DNA from: Arenimonas terrae
GTDB taxonomy: Bacteria > Pseudomonadota > Gammaproteobacteria > Xanthomonadales > Xanthomonadaceae
Direction: 5' to 3'
Assembly (NCBI RefSeq): GCF_006265115.1
Contig: NZ_SMDR01000001.1
Coordinates: 620,001-684,000, forward strand
Length of the DNA stretch: 64,000 nucleotides
Below the pieces are notes generated by a model. That model did no database searches and was not told the DNA's origin. It worked only from the letters and a program-made list of their open reading frames with translations. A program made the position numbers and the translations under genes. This document shows positions 1 through 7,723 of the stretch, in pieces. Within the stretch, counting starts at the first letter, position 1; every line of letters starts with the position of its first letter.

Positions 1-37
1 TCGCTTATCGGCACATTTCCCGACTTTTAGCCGAACT

Positions 38-523
38 TCACCGCGAATACGCCCAGGATTGCATGCGCCCCTCGCGATAGGGCATCACCCCGTGGAACGG
101 CCGAGGGTCGCCGTCGAAGACCAATGGCAGGAAATGCCGGTCGCCTTCCCAAAGCGGCAGCTGGTCGAGCCGGGCGATTTCGACCCATTCCAGCTCACCC
201 TCTTCGTTGCGGGCCGGCGCCTCGCCGCGGTGGCGGTCGATCAGGAACAGGAAGCCCAGCCAGTCCTCGCCGTGCTTGCCGAAACCCGGCCAGCTGATCG
301 TGCCGCGCAGCTGCATCGACTCGCAGACCAGGCCGGATTCTTCGTGGATCTCGCGCCGCATCCCGCTCATCACGTCTTCGTCCGGCTCGAGCTTCCCGCC
401 CAGACCGTTGTATTTGCCCAGGTGGTGGTCGCCCGGCCGCGCGTTGCGGTGGACCATCAGGCAGCGGCGGCGATCGGGCGACAGCACGTAGCCGAGGGTG
501 GCGACGATGGGCGTATAGGGCAT
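38..523 (-). CDS. NUDIX hydrolase, MutT/8-oxo-dGTP diphosphatase-like
   Basis: 161-aa cytosolic hydrolase of nucleoside diphosphates linked to another moiety. A perfect Nudix box (Gx5Ex7REUxEExGU) runs from G43 to L65, with the metal-binding REIHEE residues at 57-62. The N-terminal strand (PIVATLGYVL) and the WPGFGKHGEDW segment resemble MTH1/MutT-type proteins that remove oxidised dGTP, but the substrate cannot be read from the sequence. An upstream in-frame extension is open but unlike any protein. The ATG at 523 is chosen because it gives the family's normal length and starts 8 bp after the stop of the upstream diguanylate cyclase gene on the same strand, so the two are probably cotranscribed. 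Confidence 0.92.
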   Translation of the reverse strand: MPYTPIVATLGYVLSPDRRRCLMVHRNARPGDHHLGKYNGLGGKLEPDEDVMSGMRREIHEESGLVCESMQLRGTISWPGFGKHGEDWLGFLFLIDRHRGEAPARNEEGELEWVEIARLDQLPLWEGDRHFLPLVFDGDPRPFHGVMPYREGRMQSWAYSR

Positions 524-531
524 CGGGGATC

Positions 532-1575
532 TCAGTCGGAAGCGCCGTCGCGGCCGGCGGCCTTGGCGCGGTAGAGGGCGGCGTCGGCCGCGGCGATCCA
601 GGCGGCCGTGTCGGCCATGTCGGCCCGGGCCAGCGCGTAGCCGATGCTGACGGTGAAAGGTACGACGGCGCCCGCTTCGGCGGCGCGCCGGCGCACGTAC
701 TGCAGCAGGCGGCGCGCGGTCTGGGCGGCGCCTTCGGGGCCGGTGTCGGGCAGCACCACGCCGAACTCGTCGCCGCCGTAGCGGCCGGCCGTGTCCACCT
801 CGCGCAGGCAGGCGCGCAGTTCGGAGGCGAAGGATTTGAGCACCTCGTCGCCGACCAGGTGCCCGTGCTGGTCGTTGATCGGCTTGAAGTGGTCGATGTC
901 GATCATCATCAGCACCGCCGGCCGGCCGTGGCGCCGGTGCCGGCGCAGCTCCTGCGCGGCCGACTCCTCCCAGTGCAGGCGATTGGGCAGGCCGGTCAGG
1001 CCGTCGATGCGGTTGAAGGCCTGCAGGTGCCGGTTCTGGCGCACCACCTGCTGGCCCAGGCGCCAGGTGACCAGGCTCAGGGCCAGCGGATACGACACCA
1101 GGAACGGAATCGATGCCAGCACGTTCAAGGTGGTCGGTTCGGGGCGGAACGGGAAGCCCAGCAGGGTCCAGGTGAGCACGAAGACGACGCCCATGCCGAT
1201 CCAGGACCGGAACAGCAGCGGCCAGCCGCCGGCGGCGACCTTGTCGATGCTCAGCATCGTCAGGATCAGCACCGAGGTCAGCAGGTTGAGCTGCATCGCC
1301 GCGATCCAGGCGCCGCCGCAGGCCGAATCGATCAGCAGGTTGCGCAGCTCGGCGCGCGCCGGGTCGCGGCTGTTGCGGGCGACCTGGTAGGCCAGGTGCG
1401 GCCAGAGCCAGCAGTTGCCGACCAGCAGCAGCCACACCACCGCCGGCACGTCGATCGGTGCCAGCGCGCTGCCGACGCAGAAGCTGCCCAGGCCCAGGCC
1501 GAGCACGCGCATCGGGTAGATGCGCCGGGCGAAACGAAGTCCGTTCTCGCGGTCCAGCGGTTGGGCTTCGGGCAT
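532..1575 (-). CDS. MASE2-GGDEF diguanylate cyclase
   Basis: 347-aa inner-membrane enzyme that makes c-di-GMP from two GTP. The N-terminal ~175 residues are hydrophobic with about five or six membrane segments and match the MASE2 sensor layout of AdrA/DgcC (WLWPHLAYQVA at 57-67, AELRNLLID at 75-83). The GGDEF domain spans about 185-345: DGLTGLPNR at 191-199, metal-binding DIDHFK at 226-231, intact GGDEF active site at 267-271. The inhibitory I-site is present: RxxD (REVD, 258-261) exactly five residues before GGDEF, so product inhibition is expected. It starts 122 bp from the divergent flavoprotein and reads into the NUDIX gene. A close paralogue lies at 41869-42966 but lacks the I-site. Confidence 0.95.
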   Translation of the reverse strand: MPEAQPLDRENGLRFARRIYPMRVLGLGLGSFCVGSALAPIDVPAVVWLLLVGNCWLWPHLAYQVARNSRDPARAELRNLLIDSACGGAWIAAMQLNLLTSVLILTMLSIDKVAAGGWPLLFRSWIGMGVVFVLTWTLLGFPFRPEPTTLNVLASIPFLVSYPLALSLVTWRLGQQVVRQNRHLQAFNRIDGLTGLPNRLHWEESAAQELRRHRRHGRPAVLMMIDIDHFKPINDQHGHLVGDEVLKSFASELRACLREVDTAGRYGGDEFGVVLPDTGPEGAAQTARRLLQYVRRRAAEAGAVVPFTVSIGYALARADMADTAAWIAAADAALYRAKAAGRDGASD

Positions 1576-1685
1576 CGGCGATCGGCTCGCGTTGGCGGCG
1601 GTGGCTCAGGATCGGGCCGATGCCGCAGGGCCGCAAGTCCACGAAAGTCGCGCCGATCACCGGACGATGCCGGGCCCGCAGCGAC

Positions 1686-1691
1686 TAGAAT
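1686..1691 (+). promoter_or_regulatory. -10-like TAGAAT, probable leaderless start
   Basis: TAGAAT ends six bases (TGCCGC) before the ATG of the flavoprotein. That distance puts transcription start at or within a few bases of the start codon, and no ribosome binding site is visible. No convincing -35 element is seen. The same arrangement recurs at 6461, 23632, 23661, 25986 and 26240. Confidence 0.5.
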
Positions 1692-1697
1692 TGCCGC

Positions 1698-2936
1698 ATG
1701 CCCACTCCTTCCCTGCCCGGCCTGGCCATCGTCGGCGGCGGTCCCGCCGGCCTGATGGCCGCGGAAACCGCGCGCGCCGCCGGCCATGCCGTCGACCTGT
1801 TCGAGGCCAAGGGCTCGGTCGGGCGCAAGTTCCTGATCGCCGGCAAGGGCGGACTCAACCTCACCCACAGCGACCCGCCCGGTCTGTTCGCCAGCCGCTA
1901 CGGCGAACGCCACGACCAGGTCGCGCGTTGGCTGCACGATTTCGATGCGGACGCACTGCGCGCATGGGCCGCCGGGCTCGGCGTCGAAACCTTCGTCGGC
2001 AGTTCGGGCCGCGTGTTTCCGTCCGACCTCAAGGCGGCGCCGCTGCTGCGCGGCTGGGTGCGCCGGCTGCGCGAACAGGGCGTGCGTTTCCACGTGCTGC
2101 ACCGCTGGACCGGCTTCGACGCCGACGGCGCGCTGCGTTTCGACACGCCCGAGGGCGAGGCCCGTTTCCAGGCGCGCGCGACGGTGCTGGCCATGGGCGG
2201 CGGCAGCTGGCCGGAGCTGGGCTCGGACGGCGCCTGGGTCGCGCCGCTGGCGCAGGCCGGCGTCGACATCGCGCCGCTGCAGCCGGCCAACTGCGGCTTC
2301 GACGTCGGCTGGAGCGAGCACTTCGCCCAGCGCTTCGCCGGCGCGCCGATCAAGCCGGTGCGCTTGGCCATCGACGGCGTGCCGACGCTCGCCTGGCGCC
2401 AGGGCGAGTGCGTGGCGACCGCCACCGGCCTGGAAGGCAGTCTGGTGTACGCCCTGTCGGCCGCGCTGCGCGAGCGGCTGCGCGCACACGGCGAAGTGAC
2501 CCTGCGCCTGGACCTCGCGCCGGGTCGCGACGAGGCGCGCCTGTTCGCGGACCTGTCGCGGCCACGCAAGGGCCGCAGCCTGGGCGAACACCTGCGCCGC
2601 AGCACCGGTATCGAGGGCGTCAAGGCCGGCCTGCTGCGCGAGGTGCTGGACAAGGCGACGCTGGAGGACCCGGCGCGGCTCGCCGCCGCCCTCAAGTCCC
2701 TGCCCGTGCGCCTGCTGCGGCCACGGCCGATCGCCGAGGCGATCAGCAGTGCCGGCGGCGTGCGCCTGGAATCGCTCGACGAGGGCCTGATGCTGCGCGA
2801 CCGCCCGGGGCTGTTCTGCGCCGGTGAAATGCTCGACTGGGAGGCGCCGACCGGCGGTTATCTGCTCACCGCCTGTTTCGCCAGCGGCTACCGGGCGGGG
2901 CGCGCCGCGGCCGGGTGGCTCGCGCGGCCCGCCTGA
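1698..2936 (+). CDS. HI0933/BaiN-type NAD(P)/FAD-dependent flavoprotein
   Basis: 412-aa cytosolic flavoprotein of the HI0933-like family (TIGR03862 branch). The dinucleotide-binding motif GGGPAG is at 13-18, followed by a basic FAD-binding stretch (GRKFLIAGKGG, about 42-52) typical of this family. The C-terminus has the second FAD contact region (GLFCAGEMLDWEAPTGGYLLT). The in vivo substrate is not known for most members; BaiN acts on bile-acid intermediates, but that should not be carried over here. The ATG at 1698 fits a leaderless start behind TAGAAT. It converges on the FKBP gene with a 12-bp gap and no visible terminator. Confidence 0.9.
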   Translation: MPTPSLPGLAIVGGGPAGLMAAETARAAGHAVDLFEAKGSVGRKFLIAGKGGLNLTHSDPPGLFASRYGERHDQVARWLHDFDADALRAWAAGLGVETFVGSSGRVFPSDLKAAPLLRGWVRRLREQGVRFHVLHRWTGFDADGALRFDTPEGEARFQARATVLAMGGGSWPELGSDGAWVAPLAQAGVDIAPLQPANCGFDVGWSEHFAQRFAGAPIKPVRLAIDGVPTLAWRQGECVATATGLEGSLVYALSAALRERLRAHGEVTLRLDLAPGRDEARLFADLSRPRKGRSLGEHLRRSTGIEGVKAGLLREVLDKATLEDPARLAAALKSLPVRLLRPRPIAEAISSAGGVRLESLDEGLMLRDRPGLFCAGEMLDWEAPTGGYLLTACFASGYRAGRAAAGWLARPA

Positions 2937-2948
2937 GCCAGGCCGCCC

Positions 2949-3779
2949 TCAGGGCGGGCTGTTGCTGAAATCGTAGAGCGTGATGTCGAACACCAGCATG
3001 CCCTTGGGCGAGCTGTTGCCGGGCTGGGTGTCGTAGGCCAGGTGGCCGGGGATCCAGAACCGGAAGCTGTCGCCCCGCGCCATCAGCGGCACGCCTTCCT
3101 GCCAGCCCGGGATCAGGTGCTGCAGCGGCAGGCTCGCGCGCTCGCCGCGGGTGATCGAACTGTCGAACAGGCGCCCCTGGCCGTCCCAGCCGCTGTAGTC
3201 GATGACGACGGTGCTGCTGCGGGTCGGGCGTTCGCCGCCCGGGCCCTTCTTCAGGATCTTGTAGGCCAGGCCGCTGGAGGTGCGCAGGGCGTCGGCCGGT
3301 GGCGTGAGCTGGTCGGGGGTCTGCACCGGGCTCTTTTCGCCCAGCACGGTCAGGTCGATCACGTGTGGCAGCGCCGGCATGCCCGCGTAGCCGGGCAGCA
3401 GGCGCTCGGCGACGATCCACCAGCGGCGCGTCTCGCCCACCGGCGTGCTGAGGATGGCGCGGGCCAGGCCCGGCTGTTCGGCGCCAAGGCGGCGGACCGA
3501 GCCGACCACCGGGCCCGATTCGCGCGAGTTGGCGCGGGTGATGCCGTCGGCGCTCCAGACGTCGGCGCGGTATTCGATGAATTCGCCGCGCGCCATGCGG
3601 TTGGGGTCGGCACCGGCCTTGAGCACGACGTAGGCCATACCGCTCGCGGTTTCGACGGCGTTGGCCGGCGGCGCCTGCAGCGGCTTCGGGGCCGGAAGCG
3701 GCGCCACGGCGTGGGCGGCGGCGGACAGAACGCCGGCGAGGATCAGGGCCGGCAGCCCGAGGGCCAGGCGCGTATGCAT
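2949..3779 (-). CDS. Exported protein with two FKBP-type peptidyl-prolyl isomerase domains
   Basis: 276-aa exported protein. A signal peptide covers about residues 1-24 (hydrophobic core, then AAAHA). Two FKBP-like units follow, each opening with the family's SGxAYxxLK strand: about 45-160 and 168-275. The second keeps the usual layout (VVIDYSGW..GRLFDSS, then PGWQEGVPLM and the C-terminal LVFDITL strand) and is probably the active prolyl isomerase. The first has diverged in the active-site strands and is likely structural or a chaperone. The ATG at 3779 is chosen because the signal peptide begins there; the longer open frame is a shadow of rluF. It follows rluF by 59 bp on the same strand and presumably assists periplasmic protein folding. 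Confidence 0.88.
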   Translation of the reverse strand: MHTRLALGLPALILAGVLSAAAHAVAPLPAPKPLQAPPANAVETASGMAYVVLKAGADPNRMARGEFIEYRADVWSADGITRANSRESGPVVGSVRRLGAEQPGLARAILSTPVGETRRWWIVAERLLPGYAGMPALPHVIDLTVLGEKSPVQTPDQLTPPADALRTSSGLAYKILKKGPGGERPTRSSTVVIDYSGWDGQGRLFDSSITRGERASLPLQHLIPGWQEGVPLMARGDSFRFWIPGHLAYDTQPGNSSPKGMLVFDITLYDFSNSPP

Positions 3780-3838
3780 GCGGAAACTCCGGAACGGGAT
3801 CGGATTCGGGTGGCGCGATTCTAGCGGATGGACCGGGC

Positions 3839-4552
3839 TCACCAGTCGCTGCGGCCGGGCAGCAGGCCGCGCAGTTCGAGCTCGGTGAGGTTGCGCCAGC
3901 GGCCGGGCTTGAGCTCGGCCAGCTTGACGTTGGCGATGCGCACGCGGCGCAGTTGGGTGACGCGATAGCCGAAGGCCGCCGACATCAGTCGGATCTGCCG
4001 GTTCAGGCCCTGGGTGAGCACGATCGAGAACCCGAACTTGGCGATCCTGCGGGTGCGGCACGGCAGGGTCATCTCGCCGTGGATGCGCACGCCCTTGGCC
4101 ATGCCGCGCAGGAATTCGTCGGTCACCGGCTGGTTCACGCCGACCAGGTATTCCTTCTCCTTGTGGTTCTCGGCGCGCAGGATCTCGTTGACGATGTCGC
4201 CGTTGCTGGTCAGCAGGATCAGGCCCTCGGAATCCTTGTCCAGGCGCCCGATCGGGAAGATGCGCTGCTCGTGGCCGACGAAGTCGACGATGTTGCCCTT
4301 GACGGCCGTGTCGGTGGTGCAGGTGATCCCGACCGGTTTGTTCAGCGCGATGTAGACGTGCCGGCGGGCGCCGGGTTTGGCGGCACGCGCCTTCAGGACC
4401 TGCCCGTCGATGCGGACCTCGTCGCCCTCGGCGACCTGGGTGCCGATGCCGGCGGGCAGGCCGTTGACGGTGACCCGGCGCTCGGCCACCAGGCGGTCGG
4501 CCTCGCGGCGGGAGCAGTAGCCGGAATCGCTGATGTGCTTGTTCAATCGCAT
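3839..4552 (-). CDS. rluF: 23S rRNA pseudouridine synthase RluF
   Basis: 237-aa RsuA/RluB/E/F-family enzyme; RluF isomerises a uridine in helix 74 of 23S rRNA (U2604 in E. coli). An S4 RNA-binding domain occupies about 1-50 (MRLNKHISDSGYCSRREADR). The catalytic domain has NKPVG at 71-75, the catalytic aspartate in GRLDKDSEGL (D105), and the conserved NRQIR near 190. The VYIALNKPVGITCTTD stretch and KGNIVDFV are characteristic of RluF among its paralogues. All key residues are intact, in contrast to the degenerate relative at 26251-26988. Confidence 0.93.
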   Translation of the reverse strand: MRLNKHISDSGYCSRREADRLVAERRVTVNGLPAGIGTQVAEGDEVRIDGQVLKARAAKPGARRHVYIALNKPVGITCTTDTAVKGNIVDFVGHEQRIFPIGRLDKDSEGLILLTSNGDIVNEILRAENHKEKEYLVGVNQPVTDEFLRGMAKGVRIHGEMTLPCRTRRIAKFGFSIVLTQGLNRQIRLMSAAFGYRVTQLRRVRIANVKLAELKPGRWRNLTELELRGLLPGRSDW

Positions 4553-4609
4553 GGAATGGGGCCCGCGGGGTGCCGCGGCGCGTCAGAAGTGGCGCGAATG
4601 CTGTCATGG

Positions 4610-4659
4610 CCCGCCGGCCAAGTCACCCGCGCGGCCGTGCGGGCTTGTGGGCCGGCGGG
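4610..4659. repeat. Nested GC-rich inverted repeats in the rluF/63-aa gap
   Basis: CCCGCCGGCC (4610-4619) and GGCCGGCGGG (4650-4659) form a perfect 10-bp inverted repeat. The interval contains a second small stem (CCCGC/GCGGG). It lies in the 274-bp gap between the divergent rluF and 63-aa genes and no T-run follows. It could be an RNA structure, an intergenic palindrome or chance in GC-rich DNA. Confidence 0.4.
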
Positions 4660-4776
4660 TTCCCGACCCGAAGATCTTGTGCCATGGTGCCCACCCCTGT
4701 GACCGGGTTCGCACAATCGGGCCGTTGGTCGCAATGTCGTCCTGCCCTTTGAAGGGCTGGCATGGAATATGCAGCG

Positions 4777-4821
4777 CTACTCCCGAGAGCCGCATCCACG
4801 CCAACGCAAGCACGGGAGTAG
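4777..4821 (+). promoter_or_regulatory. Hairpin that can sequester the ribosome binding site of the 63-aa gene
   Basis: CTACTCCCG (4777-4785) is perfectly complementary to CGGGAGTAG (4813-4821). The right arm contains the GGGAG Shine-Dalgarno sequence (4814-4818) of the gene starting at 4827. In RNA, a 9-bp stem with a 27-nt loop would hide the ribosome binding site. A smaller hairpin (GCCCTTTGAAGGGC, 4744-4757) precedes it. This is the layout of an RNA thermometer or a translational switch; the trigger is unknown. Confidence 0.5.
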
Positions 4822-4826
4822 AGAAC

Positions 4827-5018
4827 ATGGGCATCGTCATCCCCTTCCCCACCAAGCAGGTCATGGACGACGAGCTGGCCATCCAGCTCTGGGAGCTGGT
4901 CATGGCCGGCGAGATCGGCAGCGCCGAATACCGCCGCCTGGACGCCGAAATCAACCGCCGCAAGGCGATGTCGGCGCCGCGCCGCGAACCGGTGCGCGCA
5001 GGCAGCCCCTGGCGCTGA
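4827..5018 (+). CDS. Small conserved-looking protein (63 aa)
   Basis: 63-aa protein starting MGIVIPFPTKQ, with a central amphipathic acidic helix (DDELAIQLWELVMAGEIG) and a basic C-terminus. No signal peptide or membrane segment. I do not recognise a named family. The GGGAG Shine-Dalgarno 8 nt upstream of the ATG lies inside the stem at 4777-4821, so translation may depend on RNA structure. Its codon use matches neighbouring genes. It converges on dbpA. The leader and the balanced composition support a real gene; its function is unknown. Confidence 0.7.
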   Translation: MGIVIPFPTKQVMDDELAIQLWELVMAGEIGSAEYRRLDAEINRRKAMSAPRREPVRAGSPWR

Positions 5019-5084
5019 GCCGATGTTCGCCACCACCGCCAGCCGCTGGGCCCGCCGGGGCCGGTTCCTCGGGCGTTCGCGGCG

Positions 5085-6455
5085 TCAGCCCAGCTTCCGC
5101 ACCCGGAAGCTGCGGCCCTTGATCTTTCCGGCCCGCAGCCTGTCCAGGGCCCTGTTGGCCTGGCTGCGCTCGATCGCCACGTAAGTCCGGGTCGCGAAGC
5201 CGTCGATCTTGCCGATCGCGGTCGCCGGCAGGCCGGCCTCGCCGGTCAGCGCACCCACGACGTCGCCCGGGCGCAGCTTGTCCTGCCTGCCGGCGTCGAT
5301 CACCAGGGTCACCATCGCCGCCGGGGCCGGCCGGCCCGGCCGGCGCGACAGGTCGATGCGCTCCCAGCGCACGGCCTTGCCCAGCTTCTCCTCGATGCCC
5401 ACTACCCGCCCCCGTTCGGCCGAGGCCACCAGGGCCAGGGCCAGGCCGTCCTCGCCCGCCCGGCCGGTGCGGCCGATTCGGTGCGTGTGGGTGTCGGCGT
5501 CGCTGGCCAGGCCGTAGCTGATCACCAGCGGCAGGTCCTTGATGTCCAGGCCGCGCGCGGCGACGTCGGTGGCCACCAGCACCGCGCAACTGCGGTTGGC
5601 GAAACACACCAGCACCTCGTCGCGCTCGCGCTGCTCGAGGTCGCCGTGCAGCGCCTGCACGGCGAAACCGCGCTGGGCCAGGTCCTCGGCCACGTCGGCG
5701 ACGTCGCGACGGGTATTGCAGAACACCAGGGCCGATTCCGGCGCCAGGTCGGCCAGCAGCAGGGCCAGAGCATCGGACTTGCGCGGCGCCTCGACCTCGT
5801 AGAAGCGCTGCTCGATCGCCCCGCCCTCGCCGTCGGCGACGGTGTGCTCTTCCGGGTCGCGCTGGAAACGCCGGCCCAGCGCACGGATCTCTTCCGGGAA
5901 CGTGGCCGAAAACAGCAGGGTCTGCCGGTCTTTCGGCGCCTGCGAAAGGATGCCGGCGATCGCCGCCTCGAAGCCCATGTCGAGCATGCGGTCGGCTTCG
6001 TCCAGCACCACCGTGCGCAGCTGCGCCAGCGGCAGCGCGCCTTCGTCGATCAGTTCCTGGATGCGGCCGGGCGTACCCACCACCACATGCGGCAGATGCG
6101 TCAGCGAGGCCAGGTGCGGCCGCAGCGGCACGCCGCCGCAGAACACCGAGACCTTGAGATTGGGCAGGAAGCGCGCGAGCCGGCGGATTTCCTTCCCGAC
6201 CTGGTCGGCCAGTTCGCGGGTCGGGCACAGCACCAGGGACTGCACGGCGGTCTGGGCCAGGTCGAGCTTCGACAGCAGGCCCAGGCCGAAGGCCGCGGTC
6301 TTGCCGCTGCCGGTGCGGGCCTGTGCGATGACGTCGCGGCCGGCCAGGATCGGCGGCAGGCTGGCGGCCTGCACCGGGGTCATCTGGCTGTAGTCGAGCA
6401 CGCCCAGGGCCTGGTGCAGCTCCGGGGCCAGCGGAAGTTTCGAGAATTCGGTCAT
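5085..6455 (-). CDS. dbpA: ATP-dependent RNA helicase DbpA
   Basis: 456-aa DEAD-box helicase, the same length as E. coli DbpA (457), which unwinds the hairpin-92 region of 23S rRNA in late 50S assembly. Seen: Q motif region (MTPVQ, 25-29), Walker A ARTGSGKT (46-53), PTREL (79-83), DEAD (153-156), SAT (about 184-186), and HRIGRTGR (about 325-332). The last ~75 residues form the DbpA-specific RNA-binding domain (DVVGALTGEAGL, IGKIDGFATRTYVAIER) that gives 23S specificity. The ATG at 6455 is chosen over 6470 because it begins the conserved FSKLPL region and sits 5 nt after a GAGAAT -10-like hexamer. Confidence 0.95.
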   Translation of the reverse strand: MTEFSKLPLAPELHQALGVLDYSQMTPVQAASLPPILAGRDVIAQARTGSGKTAAFGLGLLSKLDLAQTAVQSLVLCPTRELADQVGKEIRRLARFLPNLKVSVFCGGVPLRPHLASLTHLPHVVVGTPGRIQELIDEGALPLAQLRTVVLDEADRMLDMGFEAAIAGILSQAPKDRQTLLFSATFPEEIRALGRRFQRDPEEHTVADGEGGAIEQRFYEVEAPRKSDALALLLADLAPESALVFCNTRRDVADVAEDLAQRGFAVQALHGDLEQRERDEVLVCFANRSCAVLVATDVAARGLDIKDLPLVISYGLASDADTHTHRIGRTGRAGEDGLALALVASAERGRVVGIEEKLGKAVRWERIDLSRRPGRPAPAAMVTLVIDAGRQDKLRPGDVVGALTGEAGLPATAIGKIDGFATRTYVAIERSQANRALDRLRAGKIKGRSFRVRKLG

Positions 6456-6460
6456 GCGGC

Positions 6461-6466
6461 ATTCTC
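6461..6466 (-). promoter_or_regulatory. -10-like GAGAAT upstream of dbpA, possible leaderless start
   Basis: On the minus strand GAGAAT is followed by five bases (GCCGC) and the dbpA ATG at 6455. Same arrangement as at 1686. No Shine-Dalgarno sequence lies between. Confidence 0.4.
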
Positions 6467-6546
6467 GCATGGCCGGGCTGGAGCCCCGGCTCAGCGGCCG
6501 CGATCCCGCAGTGCCGGGCCCTTGCGCGAGCCCGGCCCGGCCCGTT

Positions 6547-7164
6547 TCAGCCGCCGATGTTGCCCAGCTCGGCCAGGAAGTGGCCGATCACCTTGGGCTC
6601 CATCAGTACGGTGAACAGCACACCGTAGGCGGCGCCCGAAAGATGCGCGTTGTGGTTGATGCGGTCGCCGCCGCGGTGGTTCATGTAGACCGAATAACCG
6701 GTATAGGCCACCGCGAACAGGATTGCCGGCACCGGGATGAAATACAGATATATCGTTTCCCAGGGTCGCAGCAGGATGAAGGCGAACAGTACCGCCGACA
6801 CGCCGCCCGAGGCGCCCAGGGTCATGTACTTGGGATCGTGGCGGTGCTTGAGGTAGCTCGGCAGCGCCGACACCACCAGGGCCGAGGTGTAGAACGCCAG
6901 GAACCCCAGCGGCCCGAGGTAGTCGGCGTAGAAGCCCTCCATCACCCGGCCGAAAAAATACAGGGTCACCATGTTCATCAGCAGGTGCATGAAATCGGCA
7001 TGCACCAGGCCGTAGCCGATGAAGCGGTGGTACTGGTGGTCGCGCGTTACGGCAGGCGGCCACAGCACCAGGGCCTGGAGCATCGCCGGCCGGCTGAAGG
7101 CCAGCCAGGACACCAGGGCGGTGACGGCGACGATGGCGATCGTGTAGCTGAATTGCATGGGCAT
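6547..7164 (-). CDS. Rhomboid-family intramembrane serine protease
   Basis: 205-aa inner-membrane protease with about six membrane segments, cutting transmembrane helices within the bilayer. The catalytic serine is in GASGG (117-121, S119) and its histidine partner is H174 in HNAHLSGAAYG. The HLLMN motif (60-64) supplies the oxyanion-stabilising His and Asn. Two in-frame ATGs, 7164 and 7158, both follow an AGGAAGGG ribosome binding site; 7158 has the more usual spacing, so the true protein may be two residues shorter. It is the last gene of a probable GST, secreted-protein, rhomboid operon. Substrates cannot be inferred. Confidence 0.9.
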   Translation of the reverse strand: MPMQFSYTIAIVAVTALVSWLAFSRPAMLQALVLWPPAVTRDHQYHRFIGYGLVHADFMHLLMNMVTLYFFGRVMEGFYADYLGPLGFLAFYTSALVVSALPSYLKHRHDPKYMTLGASGGVSAVLFAFILLRPWETIYLYFIPVPAILFAVAYTGYSVYMNHRGGDRINHNAHLSGAAYGVLFTVLMEPKVIGHFLAELGNIGG

Positions 7165-7197
7165 CCCTTCCTCGGTGACTTCTCTGTGGCGCCCGCG

Positions 7198-7698
7198 TCA
7201 GCCCGACTGCATCGGCATGCGCTTGCCGTCGCGGGTGACGATTTCGCACTCGCGGGTCCAGGCCGGCTGTTCGCCGGTCCCGCCGCTCATCCGGCCTTCG
7301 GCCTGTGCGCGGAACTCCGCGGCGAGACCGGCCCGTCCTTCGACGGACAGTTTGCACTCCATGCGCATCTCGCCGGGCATGGTCTGCGAGTAGGCGCAGG
7401 CACCGTCGGTCTCGCCGGCGATGGCGTGGTCGATCACGAAGCCGCGGACGAAGGGATGCGGCCCCTGGTGCGTGGCGGCGCGGCAGCCGACGAGGGCTTC
7501 GGCGAAGGCGCGTTCGGCCCCGCCGCCGGCGGGTGCCGCCGATGCAGCCGGTGTTGCCGGTGTTGCCGGTGTGGCGGTTTCGGCGGCCGGCGCAGGCGCG
7601 GCGCTGGCGGCGGCAGCGGGCTCGACCGGGGCCGCGGGCGGGGTTGCGCCGGCGACGGCGGCCGCGAGAGTCAGGGTCAGGCAGGTGGCGAGCTTCAT
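7198..7698 (-). CDS. Secreted protein with Ala/Pro-rich linker, function unknown
   Basis: 166 aa. A signal peptide covers about 1-18 (MKLATCLTLTLAAAVAGA). A low-complexity Ala/Pro/Thr stretch follows to about residue 60, including TPATPATPA repeats. The C-terminal ~100 residues are a folded-looking domain with three cysteines (VGCRA, ACAYS, MECKL) and a fourth near the end (RECEI), suggesting two periplasmic disulfides. I do not recognise the domain. It sits between the GST and rhomboid genes with 25- and 33-bp gaps, so it is probably cotranscribed with them. Confidence 0.75.
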   Translation of the reverse strand: MKLATCLTLTLAAAVAGATPPAAPVEPAAAASAAPAPAAETATPATPATPAASAAPAGGGAERAFAEALVGCRAATHQGPHPFVRGFVIDHAIAGETDGACAYSQTMPGEMRMECKLSVEGRAGLAAEFRAQAEGRMSGGTGEQPAWTRECEIVTRDGKRMPMQSG

Positions 7699-7723
7699 GG
7701 CGATTCCTCCGGGGACTGGGGAC

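Noticed and set aside
38-1660. Single 540-codon frame suggesting a fused NUDIX protein
   Set aside because: The upstream two thirds are a shadow of the GGDEF gene; only the last 161 codons from 523 are coding.
4610-4659. A known riboswitch or 6S-like RNA in the rluF gap
   Set aside because: The nested repeats do not match a consensus I know; kept only as a structural repeat.
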